Shown: positions 53,609 through 63,536, numbered from the stretch's first letter. The stretch is 64,000 nt of DNA from Paucisalibacillus globulus (GCF_900184735.1 NZ_LT855392.1:217949-281948), one strand, 5' to 3'. The notes: generated by a model not told the origin, from the letters alone. Numbers and translations are program-made.

Positions 53609-54505
53609 TTAATTTTTTTTAAATTCAGCTAGGATTTCAGCTATTTCTTCTCTCTCTTTATCTAATTCTTCTTGTGTTTTTTCGGGTAGATTATTGGCAC
53701 TCTTTCGATTTTTAAACCAATCAGGCACAACTTCTGATTGATTTGCTTTAAAATAATTATTACCTTTATTAGAGTTTTTGCTGAAGTTGTTCAAGGGATC
53801 TGATTCATCAATAAACTTTCTAACTGCTTCATCTTTCATTAAATCTGCTAAATTATATTTATGTTTAAAGTAGTGTATATCACTAAAGTAAACTGCTGAA
53901 TAATTTTCAATTACCCTCATTAACTCTTTAGGGCTATATTCTTTTAATCTAGCAATTATTTCTGACTTCATAGATTGAGTTAACCTTTTATGGATAATAA
54001 TTTTTTTGGACTGATAAAGATTAAAAATAAGATTAATATAATCATTATTATCCTTTTTATCATTATCATCATTCTTGTTTGTATTATTGTGTTCTCGTTG
54101 CTTTCCTATTACTTTCTTATTACCTTCATTGTTACCTTCACCGTTGCTTTCATAACTTTGTGGGCTTTGATAAAGGTCGTAATTATCAATGGTTATTAAT
54201 AAGCCATGCGTTGCTTTCGTGGTTGTAATCATAGTAGATTTCGTATCTTTTTCATTAGTCTGTTCATGACTTTTTCGCATCCAATTTAAAATACGAAAAA
54301 TTTGATCCTTTTCCGGCTTTTCTTTTCGAAACCCTACATACCAACTACACGCATCTATAATCTCTGGAATGCTTGTGTAAAGCTGACCTCTTTTTAATCC
54401 TTTATATTGTGTGTGTTGTGCTTTAGTTAATAAATATAACCACACCTTTATATACATAGGAGGCTTGTACCATATTTCACTATCAACAATTTGTCTAGCA
54501 ATCAT
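53609..54505 (-). CDS. Replisome-organiser-like initiation protein of the element
   Basis: Protein of 298 residues. The start MIARQIVDSEIWYKPPMYIK and VWLYLLTKAQHTQYKGLKRG matches the winged-helix N-terminal domain of phage replisome organisers. A low-complexity Asn/Lys/Asp linker (about 120-155) and a C-terminal DnaD-like region follow. ATG 54505 has no ribosome binding site, whereas AAAGGCGGTG (complement of 54543-54552) sits eight bases before an in-frame CTG at 54535, which would add KPKIPSGYI upstream. A non-standard start there is likely. The gene heads the likely replication operon. Confidence 0.7.
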   Translation of the reverse strand: MIARQIVDSEIWYKPPMYIKVWLYLLTKAQHTQYKGLKRGQLYTSIPEIIDACSWYVGFRKEKPEKDQIFRILNWMRKSHEQTNEKDTKSTMITTTKATHGLLITIDNYDLYQSPQSYESNGEGNNEGNKKVIGKQREHNNTNKNDDNDKKDNNDYINLIFNLYQSKKIIIHKRLTQSMKSEIIARLKEYSPKELMRVIENYSAVYFSDIHYFKHKYNLADLMKDEAVRKFIDESDPLNNFSKNSNKGNNYFKANQSEVVPDWFKNRKSANNLPEKTQEELDKEREEIAEILAEFKKN

Positions 54506-54570
54506 AATATATCCAGATGGAATTTTTGGTTTCAGAATTTTGCACCGCCTTTCACATAGAATTTCAAAAT

Positions 54571-54891
54571 CTATAACTTCCCACTAGCATATCCCTTCAC
54601 TCTATTGAAAAATTTCAAATTATTATTAGTGGAATCCATATTAGCAGTTACTTCATCTAAGAAATTGTCCACCTCATCCTTTTTAAATAAATATTTACTC
54701 CCAACTTTATAGTATCTAAGTCCATTTTTTATTAAACGATCCTCAATAATAGGTTTACTGATATTAAGGTACTCTGCCAATTCGTTATAAGATAAAAAAT
54801 ATTTACTTTTAACAACTTCATCAACTCTGTCATTAATAGCCTTTTCAAGCATCGTATTAATTGTTTTTTCATCTACCTCAATATTAATCAA
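54571..54891 (-). CDS. Excisionase-like helix-turn-helix protein
   Basis: Protein of 106 residues. A MerR/Xis-type winged helix-turn-helix occupies about 30-80: YFLSYNELAEYLNISKPIIE, then LRYYKVGSKYLFKKDEVDNF. Excision directionality factors of integrative elements have this pattern, and the intact integrase lies 1.2 kb away. It could equally be a plasmid-type regulator. It is transcribed from the divergent control region at 55090-55237 together with the small HTH gene. Confidence 0.7.
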   Translation of the reverse strand: MINIEVDEKTINTMLEKAINDRVDEVVKSKYFLSYNELAEYLNISKPIIEDRLIKNGLRYYKVGSKYLFKKDEVDNFLDEVTANMDSTNNNLKFFNRVKGYASGKL

Positions 54892-54903
54892 ATCGTCCCC
54901 TCC

Positions 54904-55089
54904 TTATTTTGGACCATATACTTTTTCTGCTTTATCAATAGCTTTAAGTATCTTTGAATAAACTTCTTCTGTAGGATCCTTTCTTAATAATCTGCTAAAG
55001 TTTCCTTCACTGATGCCATAGAATTCTGCCACATGCCACTGTTTTAAACCAACAGAATTTATCAACCTCTTTACTTCCTTAGCTGTCAA
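54904..55089 (-). CDS. Small helix-turn-helix protein
   Basis: Protein of 61 residues with a single HTH (TAKEVKRLINSVGLKQWHVA, then EFYGISEGNFSRLLRK). It is the first gene to the left of the control region, divergent from the XRE repressor gene, as Cro-type regulators are. GGAGGTTG precedes the ATG. Confidence 0.7.
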   Translation of the reverse strand: MTAKEVKRLINSVGLKQWHVAEFYGISEGNFSRLLRKDPTEEVYSKILKAIDKAEKVYGPK

Positions 55090-55237
55090 TTCGCAACCTC
55101 CTATAATGTTATTAATGTATATTTATGGACTTAATAAATGTTACAAATATAACATTACATGTTGTTGTTATTGTTGTCAACTTTTTTATTGCATGATATG
55201 TTATAAATGTATAACTAATAGAAGTGGGTGATAATCA
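55090..55237. promoter_or_regulatory. Divergent control region of the element
   Basis: Between the small HTH gene and the XRE repressor lie the palindrome ATGTTACAAATATAACAT (about 55138-55155) and a related ATGTTATAAATGTATAAC (about 55198-55215). These spaced near-repeats look like repressor operators over divergent promoters. TTGTCAACTTT and TATAAT-like AT-rich stretches are present, but I do not assign exact promoters. Confidence 0.5.
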
Positions 55238-56023
55238 GTGATTTATTACAATTATTTTGGGGATTATTTAAAAAAAAGAAGGAAAGAAAGCAAATTAACC
55301 TTAAAAGAATTAGCTGAAAAGTTAAGCCTTACACACGGATATATCTCGAATGTAGAGAATAGTAAGATGAAGGCCAACATGGATTTAATTGAAGGTATAT
55401 ATGCAGTTTTAGGGGTACCTGTAGAAGAATCTCTCTTTAGGTTAAGGATGGATAATGGAGATTATAATGAGTTCTTAAATGATATAAGAAATAATTCTAT
55501 TAGGGTTTCTTATAACAATATACTTACAAGTATTTTCTATTCTTCACCCGGCAAATTTTATATGTTATCCCTTAGAATTGAATCAAAGAAAACACTCACT
55601 GAAATAGCACACGAAACCCAGTTAACCACTAATGAAATAATAGATCTTGAAAATCATGGACCCAGTAATTTACCCATTCTAGATAAGTTCGGAACCTGTT
55701 ATGGTAAAAAAGACTTGTTAAAATATCTAAACCATGAGGTTGATCTTCCTCCTATAAGTATCAGAAGGACTCAAACTTTAATGAGTGCAAAAAATACTAG
55801 TGAACTTTCTGAATTAAAATTCACATTATGGGGGAATGTTGAAGGACTTGACCTCCCTAGTCTAATATCAGATCATTACCCAAGATTAACTTATCCTAAA
55901 AATAATGACCTTCTTAATTTGTTAAGCGACTACAATGATCTTTATTTTGACAGTAAACTTCTTAGTGATAAAGATAGGAAAAGGGTGATTCAGTTAATTG
56001 ATCTCTTACTCGATAAAAGTTAA
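55238..56023 (+). CDS. XRE-family repressor of the element
   Basis: Protein of 261 residues with an N-terminal XRE helix-turn-helix (residues 8-65, FGDYLKKRRKESKLTLKELA then EKLSLTHGYISNVENSKMKA). The C-terminal region of about 190 residues is unassigned and shows no S24 (LexA/CI) peptidase motif, so SOS cleavage is unlikely. GTG 55238 follows GTGGGTGAT. The position beside the integrase and opposite the HTH/Xis genes suggests control of excision and replication. Confidence 0.85.
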   Translation: MIYYNYFGDYLKKRRKESKLTLKELAEKLSLTHGYISNVENSKMKANMDLIEGIYAVLGVPVEESLFRLRMDNGDYNEFLNDIRNNSIRVSYNNILTSIFYSSPGKFYMLSLRIESKKTLTEIAHETQLTTNEIIDLENHGPSNLPILDKFGTCYGKKDLLKYLNHEVDLPPISIRRTQTLMSAKNTSELSELKFTLWGNVEGLDLPSLISDHYPRLTYPKNNDLLNLLSDYNDLYFDSKLLSDKDRKRVIQLIDLLLDKS

Positions 56024-56053
56024 ATTTTATAAAAGTAACATGAGGGTGATATA

Positions 56054-57256
56054 ATGGCACGTATTTATAAACGAGGAAAGAAATGGGCATATGTTGCGTA
56101 TGCTGGTAAAGACCCTATTACCGGCAAAGACAAACAAAAGACTAAATCAGGATTTTTAACTAAAAAAGATGCACAGCTAGCTGCCTCTTTATTCGAAAGA
56201 GAGTTCCATAAAGGGGAATATATCCAACCATCTAAAATGCTTTTTTCAGAAGTTTATAATGATTGGCTTAGACATTATAGTCAAGATGCAAAAGAAAGTA
56301 GTTTAAGGGCTAGGAAAATTGCTTTAAAACATATACTGAACGAATTTGGTCAACTACCTATTCAAAGGATTACTAAAAAAGCATATCAGGACACCATAGA
56401 TCAACTTTCAACTAAGTTTAGTTACAACTATGTTTCAAGCATAAATACTTCTGCCAACATGGTTTTTGAATATGCATCTCAATTCAAGTTAATTAAAGAC
56501 ATCCCCACTAAAGATATTAAAATCCCTAAACCTAAAGTAACCGTTTCAGATTTAGAAAAGGATCAATTTATTCACGAGAAATTTTTAGAAAAGGAAGAGC
56601 TAGTAGAATTCCTTACTCACACAGACAATGAGGGTTTAGAGGGGGATTTATTAGTTTTTACAATGTTGGCATATACAGGAATGCGCATAGGAGAATTAAT
56701 AGCCTTAAAATGGCAAGATATTGATTTTGAAAATCATACACTACGAATATACAAAACATATTACAATCCTACTAATAACAAAGTTAAGTACAAGCTTTTA
56801 ACACCCAAAACAGAAAGCTCAATAAGAACAATTACGATTGACCCATTATTAATTGATCTACTACTGAAGCACAAGGAAGAACAAAATTTAATAAAAACAG
56901 ACAATCCATTTTACATGGATAATAATTTTATATTTGCTACAAACGAAGGGTATCCGAAAACAATAAAGCATGTTTCAATAAGAATGAATAGAATATTAAA
57001 AAAGACCTCCATTGAAAAACATGTTACACCTCATTCCTTTAGACATACCCATACTTCATTACTTATTGAGGCAAATGTGCATATAAAAGAAATTCAAGAG
57101 CGACTGGGACATAGTGATATAAATACCACAATGGATATATACGCACATATGACAAAGAACTTTAAAAAGGAAGCTTCAAGTAAATTTAGTAGCTTAATGA
57201 AGGAACTTTCCTATAAAATCAATCCAACTAATAGTGATGATAAGGATGATGAATAA
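56054..57256 (+). CDS. int: Tyrosine recombinase (integrase) of the element
   Basis: Protein of 400 residues. An AP2-like arm-binding domain (RIYKRGKKWAYVAYAGKDPI) lies at 3-50 and a SAM-like core-binding domain at about 60-165. The catalytic domain has R in YTGMRIGELIALKW (about 212), HSFRHTHTSLL (about 335-345) and GHSDINTTMDIYAHMT with the Tyr nucleophile near 372. AGGGTG precedes the ATG, about 30 bases after the XRE gene. It should recombine the 20-bp groEL-end repeat. Two decayed relatives lie at 23858 and 43121. Confidence 0.95.
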   Translation: MARIYKRGKKWAYVAYAGKDPITGKDKQKTKSGFLTKKDAQLAASLFEREFHKGEYIQPSKMLFSEVYNDWLRHYSQDAKESSLRARKIALKHILNEFGQLPIQRITKKAYQDTIDQLSTKFSYNYVSSINTSANMVFEYASQFKLIKDIPTKDIKIPKPKVTVSDLEKDQFIHEKFLEKEELVEFLTHTDNEGLEGDLLVFTMLAYTGMRIGELIALKWQDIDFENHTLRIYKTYYNPTNNKVKYKLLTPKTESSIRTITIDPLLIDLLLKHKEEQNLIKTDNPFYMDNNFIFATNEGYPKTIKHVSIRMNRILKKTSIEKHVTPHSFRHTHTSLLIEANVHIKEIQERLGHSDINTTMDIYAHMTKNFKKEASSKFSSLMKELSYKINPTNSDDKDDE

Positions 57257-57369
57257 AGTCTAACCCATTATAAAGACTTTCAATGGTTAACTAAGGTTAA
57301 CTGGTTAACCACTTGATACATTAACATTTACTAGGTCATTAGGGTTAATTGAAATGGAGAGTGGTATTA

Positions 57370-57555
57370 ATGACTAGAGGAAAACCAATAACAGATCCTG
57401 AACGATTAGAAAAAGCGTGGCAACTAGCGAAAGCATCAGCAGAAATAGAAGGATTCCAATTTACTCCTGAAGATGAACGAATCATTAAGGATTTATCAAC
57501 TGGAAAACGTGATATAGAATCGTTGATAAATAAATATAAACAAAAAAAGTCATAA
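57370..57555 (+). CDS. VbhA-like Fic antitoxin without a Fic gene
   Basis: Protein of 61 residues (TRGKPITDPERLEKAWQLAK, then ASAEIEGFQFTPEDERIIKD). SAEIEG fits the inhibitory-helix motif (S/T)xxxE(G/N) by which VbhA-type antitoxins place a Glu in the active site of Fic AMP-transferases. The C-terminal half matches the VbhA pattern of a short three-helix protein. GGAGAGTGG precedes ATG 57370, so the upstream in-frame TTG at 57349 is rejected. No Fic (HxFx(D/E)GNGR) protein is encoded in the window. It may be the orphan remains of a toxin-antitoxin pair or inhibit a Fic protein elsewhere. Confidence 0.65.
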   Translation: MTRGKPITDPERLEKAWQLAKASAEIEGFQFTPEDERIIKDLSTGKRDIESLINKYKQKKS

Positions 57556-57574
57556 ATCCCTTATGACTTTTTTT
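57542..57574. terminator. Bidirectional terminator after the VbhA-like gene
   Basis: Perfect stem AAAAAAAGTCATAA (57542-57555) with TTATGACTTTTTTT (57561-57574) and a 5-base loop. It overlaps the ends of the VbhA-like gene and of the convergent small peptide gene. Confidence 0.9.
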
Positions 57575-57668
57575 GTTTATTACTACGACGACGAATAGCT
57601 AGCACTACAAAAGTGATTATAAATCCTAACGCTATAAAAGGCACCATTTCTATAAGAATGTTATTCAC
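57561..57668 (-). CDS. Small hydrophobic peptide of 35 residues
   Basis: Minus-strand frame from a GTG at 57668: NNILIEMVPFIALGFIITFV then a basic tail VLAIRRRSNKQKKS. One membrane helix followed by a positively charged end is the pattern of type I toxin-like and holin-like peptides. AGGATTAGAG lies directly before the GTG. Its stop lies in the shared terminator stem. Too short to be sure. Confidence 0.35.
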   Translation of the reverse strand: MNNILIEMVPFIALGFIITFVVLAIRRRSNKQKKS

Positions 57669-57827
57669 CTCTAATCCTATTTCTTTCTTTTATTAATTAT
57701 TATAAATTAATAAATTTAAAATACCAGAAAAATATTTTAAAAAAATTCGAAATAATTCAATGAAAAAGAAGGATATTTTTACCATATGTAGAATTAATGG
57801 GTATAACATGTATTGGGGGAGATTGAT

Positions 57828-58532
57828 TTGAAAAAAATTATAGCTTTAACATTAATTGTTATGCTCACAATCATGGGGGCATCTGTATCGGCTGAAAGTA
57901 ATTCAACAGCAGACATTGTAAGTCAATATGAAAACGAAATACTAGAATCCTTTAATGAGCTGGGAATTGATTTTAAAACGCAACAAAAATTATTAGATAA
58001 AATTAAAAATGGCGAAACGATAGACTCTATGAAACCAGAAAATATAGAAAAGGCATTAGAGATAAGTCAAAGTACACCAATGAATGAATCAACAACTCTT
58101 GTATTTTCAGATGGTTCAAGAATTATTTTTGGTAGCGAAATAGTAAGTTATGAAGGTGACAGTGTCGGAGATGTTGGATTGAATAAATTTAAAGAGCGTT
58201 CACCCGGAACATATGAAATTAAAACATATTGGTATGCGGGGATAATAAACTCTAGTTATTATACAGATGCTACTATTAAAAAGGGTAAAAATAATGATGT
58301 TATCACAAGAGCATATTCTGGAAGTGCTTCTATTATTGGTGGAAGATTAGAATCAGAAAAAGTAAGTATATCGGCAAGATATGAAACTTCAACCCATTAT
58401 GCTCATAGTCAATATAAAGTTGTTTACTCTTTAGTAGGAGGAATTGCTGGTGGCGGCACTTTAACGCTTAACACTCTTGTTGGAAATAATGGATATGAAA
58501 CTTCAACAGGTGGTATTTCTTCTAGGAAATAA
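57828..58532 (+). CDS. Secreted protein of unknown function (element cargo)
   Basis: Protein of 234 residues with a clear signal peptide (KKIIALTLIVMLTIMGASVSA, cleavage near 22). A helical segment (about 25-85) is followed by a Ser/Gly/Tyr-rich beta region (YEIKTYWYAGIINSSYYTDA, then GSASIIGGRLESEKVSISAR, ending GGIAGGGTLTLNTLVGNNGY). GGGGGA is seven bases before TTG 57828, which gives the family-like start, so an upstream TTG at 57813 is not used. It could be a surface protein or a bacteriocin-like product; no immunity gene is evident. Confidence 0.65.
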   Translation: MKKIIALTLIVMLTIMGASVSAESNSTADIVSQYENEILESFNELGIDFKTQQKLLDKIKNGETIDSMKPENIEKALEISQSTPMNESTTLVFSDGSRIIFGSEIVSYEGDSVGDVGLNKFKERSPGTYEIKTYWYAGIINSSYYTDATIKKGKNNDVITRAYSGSASIIGGRLESEKVSISARYETSTHYAHSQYKVVYSLVGGIAGGGTLTLNTLVGNNGYETSTGGISSRK

Positions 58533-58535
58533 AAT

Positions 58536-58566
58536 AAAAAAAGTCATGGTTTCCATGACTTTTTTA
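58536..58566 (+). terminator. Terminator of the secreted protein gene
   Basis: Stem AAAAAAGTCATGG with CCATGACTTTTTT, loop TTT. Confidence 0.9.
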
Positions 58567-58617
58567 TTTTCTTTCTTCTTTAGGAGAGAAGAAAGATTAG
58601 TAAACCATCACCCGTAG

Positions 58618-58637
58618 GAAAGGGGGAAACCCCTTTC
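58618..58637. repeat. GAAA-loop hairpin related to 52697-52726
   Basis: GAAAGGGG-GAAA-CCCCTTTC, a perfect 8-bp stem with a GNRA-type loop, without a T-run. Its core matches the hairpin at 52697-52726. It lies in a gene-free stretch between the secreted protein gene and the 58804-59130 gene. Confidence 0.7.
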
Positions 58638-58803
58638 ATACACCACTATGATTGAATTATACCATAAGCTTAAATCTTAATCTACTACCATTAAAACAGT
58701 TTTTGGGGGGGCACTACCCGTAATACATTTATACAGAAAACTATATTTACAGGTTCTCGTATTAATGTATTTGCGGGTTTTGCTTCTTACTGCTAATTCC
58801 TCA

Positions 58804-59130
58804 CTAGTTTGGATATACCCGTTCTTTTCGTTTAAATATCCTAGTCTTGTCTTTATAAATGTATTCTTCCATCATGCTACTAGTCAGTTCTTTTAGTTCC
58901 GCAGGAGTATACTCTACGATTTCCGTATTGTTTATACTGTATCGTTCCTTGTTGTCATGTTTACCCATGTACTTCACATCTAAATGGTGTTGGGAATACA
59001 TTTTCATTTTTAGTTCTAGGAAGTCATTCTTTAATTGTTCAATAAGGTTATCATGCAAATCCAGATAAAGGATTCCAATCTTAAACTTCTGAAATTCCTT
59101 TTTGTCTTGTTCAAAGACTTTTATAGCCAT
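58804..59130 (-). CDS. Hypothetical protein of the element
   Basis: Protein of 108 residues, charged and probably cytosolic. A helix-rich first half (FKIGILYLDLHDNLIEQLKN) is followed by KMYSQHHLDVKYMGKHDNKE and a second helix (TPAELKELTSSMMEEYIYKD). No family was recognised and no clear ribosome binding site is seen. It is the last plausible gene before the right end of the element. Confidence 0.5.
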   Translation of the reverse strand: MAIKVFEQDKKEFQKFKIGILYLDLHDNLIEQLKNDFLELKMKMYSQHHLDVKYMGKHDNKERYSINNTEIVEYTPAELKELTSSMMEEYIYKDKTRIFKRKERVYPN

Positions 59131-59722
59131 TGGTATAGTAATGTATTGGTTTATCGTATCTTGCTTTAAATTTGGCCCGCGCTTTCCTTTTCCTTCCTTT
59201 TAATGTATTTGTCTAAATAATATTCAGCTGGTTTGGTGGAACTTCACAGCCTGTCATTAAATAAAAAATCATGGTAATGTTCCCTACATAAATTCATGGC
59301 ATACTCTTCCTTCTGACAATAACTTAAACAGCATACAGTACTCTCCAATATTTGTTCACCCCTTTTTTCTTTATCATAGCAAATTCACTTGATTGAAAAC
59401 TTGGAAAGTTTTTATGGAAATATGGAATTATCTCGTTATTAGAACATGATTGTGTATAAATTTTCCTGAAATCAAGCAAAAAACAATAAAATAATACGGG
59501 ATTTGCAGAATTACTGCATGTCAAGTGAATTTTTTCAGAATCTAATTCAAAGCTTTCATGTTCAATAATACATAATACCTCCATAAAAAAAGTGCTTCCA
59601 ACAAGTTGTTTACTTAGTTGGAAACACCATTCAATATTTTTCAGTTGTAAATCATGAGCAAAAACATGAGCATTTTTAAAATATTCGATTTTGAACGTTG
59701 GTATAATAAGGTTTTAAACCCT
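59131..59722. other. Right end of the element, no firm gene
   Basis: About 590 bases. An 86-codon minus-strand frame (59324-59584) is open, but its product has no recognisable pattern, is rich in Cys, Phe and Tyr in an AT-rich manner, and lacks a ribosome binding site, so I do not call it. The stretch contains the right-hand ACATGAGCA pair (59653-59673) and ends at the attachment repeat. Confidence 0.55.
59653..59673. repeat. Integrase arm-type repeat, right
   Basis: CATGAGCAAAAACATGAGCA: the same paired motif as at 43873-43893 with one extra A between the copies, about 50 bases inside the right attachment repeat and in the same orientation. Confidence 0.6.
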
Positions 59723-61374
<1,652 letters not shown>

Positions 61375-61393
61375 TTATTATCTTAAGTATTTA

Positions 61394-61678
61394 TTATTGA
61401 ACTACAGCTAAAATATCACTTTCACGTAGAATTAAGTATTCTTTTCCATCGTACTTCACTTCAGTTCCAGCAAATTTTGAGAAGATAATACGATCCCCTT
61501 CTGAAACTTCTAGTGCAACTCTTTCTCCACTATCTGTTACACGGCCAGTACCAACCGCAACAATTCTTCCTTCTTGTGGCTTTTCTTTTGCAGAGTCTGG
61601 AAGTACAATTCCGCTTGCTGTTTTTTCTTCTTGTTCAACAAGCTCGATAACTACACGATCTCCTAGTGGTCTAATCAT
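61394..61678 (-). CDS. groES: 10-kDa co-chaperonin GroES
   Basis: Protein of 94 residues: [20 protein letters not shown] with the mobile loop [19 protein letters not shown] and the end [14 protein letters not shown]. It caps the GroEL cavity. First gene of the operon, GGAGG before the ATG. Confidence 0.98.
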   Translation of the reverse strand: MIRPLGDRVVIELVEQEEKTASGIVLPDSAKEKPQEGRIVAVGTGRVTDSGERVALEVSEGDRIIFSKFAGTEVKYDGKEYLILRESDILAVVQ

Positions 61679-61719
61679 GAAGAAAACCTCCTTAATTCTT
61701 TTCCATTATTTTTTGTTTG

Positions 61720-61746
61720 TTAGCACTCTCTTATCTTGAGTGCTAA
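61720..61746. promoter_or_regulatory. CIRCE element (HrcA operator) of groESL
   Basis: TTAGCACTC (61720-61728), nine bases, GAGTGCTAA (61738-61746): a perfect CIRCE inverted repeat. It lies about 45 bases before groES. On the minus strand TTGCAA with TATTATAAT about 17 bases later, upstream of the element, is a likely sigma-A promoter. HrcA repression relieved by heat is expected. Confidence 0.97.
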
Positions 61747-61926
61747 TTCCAATTATTATAATAAATAATTTCACTCCGTTTTGCAAGTATTGTGTTATGT
61801 ATTTTTTATTTTTTCTTGGCCAAGTTGATTCTATTATAATGTACAGCTTGAATATGATAAAATACACAGGAATCGATTTTTACTTCATTATGTTTAACTA
61901 CGAAGACTACAAGGAGCTGAAAACTC

Positions 61927-62640
61927 TTGCCTAATCGTTACTGGTGGGTCATTATATCCTATATTATCATGCAACTATCTACACCACTCTTGTTACCATT
62001 ACTTAAACAAACTTTCCCGGAGCATGAAATAGAAGCTGCTATCTATTTTTCTATATTTAGTTTTACAATTGGATTAATTATTGTTTTAATCTTAATGAGG
62101 CCCGATATGAAACTGGCACAGACAAGAAGTAGCTGGATAACAAGTGATATTGTCATTTGGTCCATTGTAGGGGTATTCATGGCTTACTTTGCACAAGCCA
62201 TCGCCACTATGATCGAAACTAACGTGTTTGGAATCCAAATCGGTTCTGAAAATACGCAAGGTATTATGAATATTACGCGGACCATTCCGCTATTTGCAAT
62301 TGTTCCAGCAATAATAGCACCTGTTCTAGAAGAAGTTATCTTTCGTAAAATTATCTTTGGTTCTTTGTATAAACGTACTAACTTCTTCGTCGCAGCACTA
62401 CTATCCGCATTAATTTTCGGGATTATACATGGTGAGCCTGAGCACATTTTAATCTATGCATCCATGGGTTTTGTGTTTGCCTTTTTGTATGTAAAAACAA
62501 AAAAAATCCTTGTTCCGATCATTGTGCATATGACACTAAACTCGATTTCTGTCATCGTTCAGTTTTCCTTGACCCCTGAAGATATAGAAAAAATCCAGCA
62601 ACAATGGAATCAAGTACAAATGATTCTAATCGGAGGTTAA
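61927..62640 (+). CDS. ydiL: CPBP intramembrane metalloprotease (YdiL-like)
   Basis: Membrane protein of 237 residues with about seven helices. The CPBP (CAAX protease/bacteriocin-processing) motifs are APVLEEVIFRKIIFGSLYKR near 137 with the catalytic EExxxR, FGIIHGE near 170 with the first metal His, and VPIIVHMTLNS near 200 with HxxxN. TTG 61927 follows AAGGAG. It is divergent from groES and followed by ydiK, the same order as in B. subtilis. Substrate unknown. Confidence 0.9.
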   Translation: MPNRYWWVIISYIIMQLSTPLLLPLLKQTFPEHEIEAAIYFSIFSFTIGLIIVLILMRPDMKLAQTRSSWITSDIVIWSIVGVFMAYFAQAIATMIETNVFGIQIGSENTQGIMNITRTIPLFAIVPAIIAPVLEEVIFRKIIFGSLYKRTNFFVAALLSALIFGIIHGEPEHILIYASMGFVFAFLYVKTKKILVPIIVHMTLNSISVIVQFSLTPEDIEKIQQQWNQVQMILIGG

Positions 62641-62646
62641 TAAGTT

Positions 62647-62847
62647 ATGAGAATCACAGCTAGAACCATGGCCCTCATCTATTTTTCCATGGGAATTCTA
62701 TTTATATACGTAGCTATTCAGAACGCGGATGAAACCGTTTGGAACTTCATTACCATTTTACTAGCTCTAGTTGCAACATTAGATTTTGTAGCTGGTATTC
62801 GGTATATGCGATTACATTATAAAATTAAGAAAATAAAGAAGGGGTAG
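62647..62847 (+). CDS. ydiK: YdiK-like small membrane protein
   Basis: Protein of 66 residues with two membrane helices (ALIYFSMGILFIYVAIQN and NFITILLALVATLDFVAGI) and a basic tail. It lies six bases after ydiL, as in B. subtilis, where ydiK encodes a DUF4305 protein of unknown role. Function unknown. Confidence 0.85.
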   Translation: MRITARTMALIYFSMGILFIYVAIQNADETVWNFITILLALVATLDFVAGIRYMRLHYKIKKIKKG

Positions 62848-62877
62848 CACTAATAATGTGCACCCCTTCTTTATTTA
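62833..62877. terminator. Bidirectional terminator between ydiK and rex
   Basis: Stem AAAGAAGGGGTAGCAC with GTGCACCCCTTCTTT (one bulge) and a T-rich run. It serves convergent genes. Confidence 0.85.
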
Positions 62878-62888
62878 TTAGCTGAGGC

Positions 62889-63536
62889 TTAAAGAACCTC
62901 TTCCTTCGTATCTAATGGATAATGCTTTAAGAAATAAACTAATGCTTGTAATTCAATTGCTAAATCAATATGATGGACCCGAACATCGTCAGGAACAGAA
63001 ATTCGAGCTGGTGTAAAGTTTAGAATTCCTTTAATACCTTTTGAAACTAATCGTTCTGTTATTCGGTCTGCTTCTGTCGCCGGAATAGTCAGAATTGCAA
63101 CCTTTACATTACCTAACTTCTCTTCTAAGTCATCAATATGATAGACTGGCACTCCGCCAATCTCTTTCCCTGCCTTATTGGGATCAGCATCAAAGGCTAA
63201 CACAATCTTTGTATTGTTATTCTTAGTAAAATTATAGTTTAAAAACGCCGTTCCTAGATTACCTACCCCAATTAATGCCACATCGGTAAGTTCATCCTGA
63301 TCTAGTGTCTTTCTAAAAAAACCTAATAAATATTCAACATTATATCCATAGCCCTTCTTACCAAGAGCACCGAAGTAAGAAAAGTCTCTTCTAATAGTAG
63401 CTGAGTCTACTTTAACAGCTTCACTTAGTTCCTTCGAAGAAACACGTGTTTTTCCCTGCATTTGTAGATTATTTAAAAATCGGTAATATAACGGGAGTCT
63501 CTTTGCAGTAGCCTGTGGAATTTTATTTTGTTCCAA
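62889..63536 (-). CDS. rex: Redox-sensing transcriptional repressor Rex
   Basis: Protein of 215 residues. The N-terminal winged helix ([20 protein letters not shown], then [20 protein letters not shown]) is followed by an NAD(H)-binding Rossmann domain with [15 protein letters not shown] near 88 and the C-terminal swapped helix. Rex represses fermentation and respiration genes when the NADH/NAD ratio is low. The position beside ydiK and ydiF matches B. subtilis. Confidence 0.96.
   Translation of the reverse strand: MEQNKIPQATAKRLPLYYRFLNNLQMQGKTRVSSKELSEAVKVDSATIRRDFSYFGALGKKGYGYNVEYLLGFFRKTLDQDELTDVALIGVGNLGTAFLNYNFTKNNNTKIVLAFDADPNKAGKEIGGVPVYHIDDLEEKLGNVKVAILTIPATEADRITERLVSKGIKGILNFTPARISVPDDVRVHHIDLAIELQALVYFLKHYPLDTKEEVL

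Noticed and set aside
59324-59584. Minus-strand frame of 86 codons near the right end of the element
   Set aside because: No ribosome binding site, no recognisable pattern, composition as expected from random AT-rich sequence.
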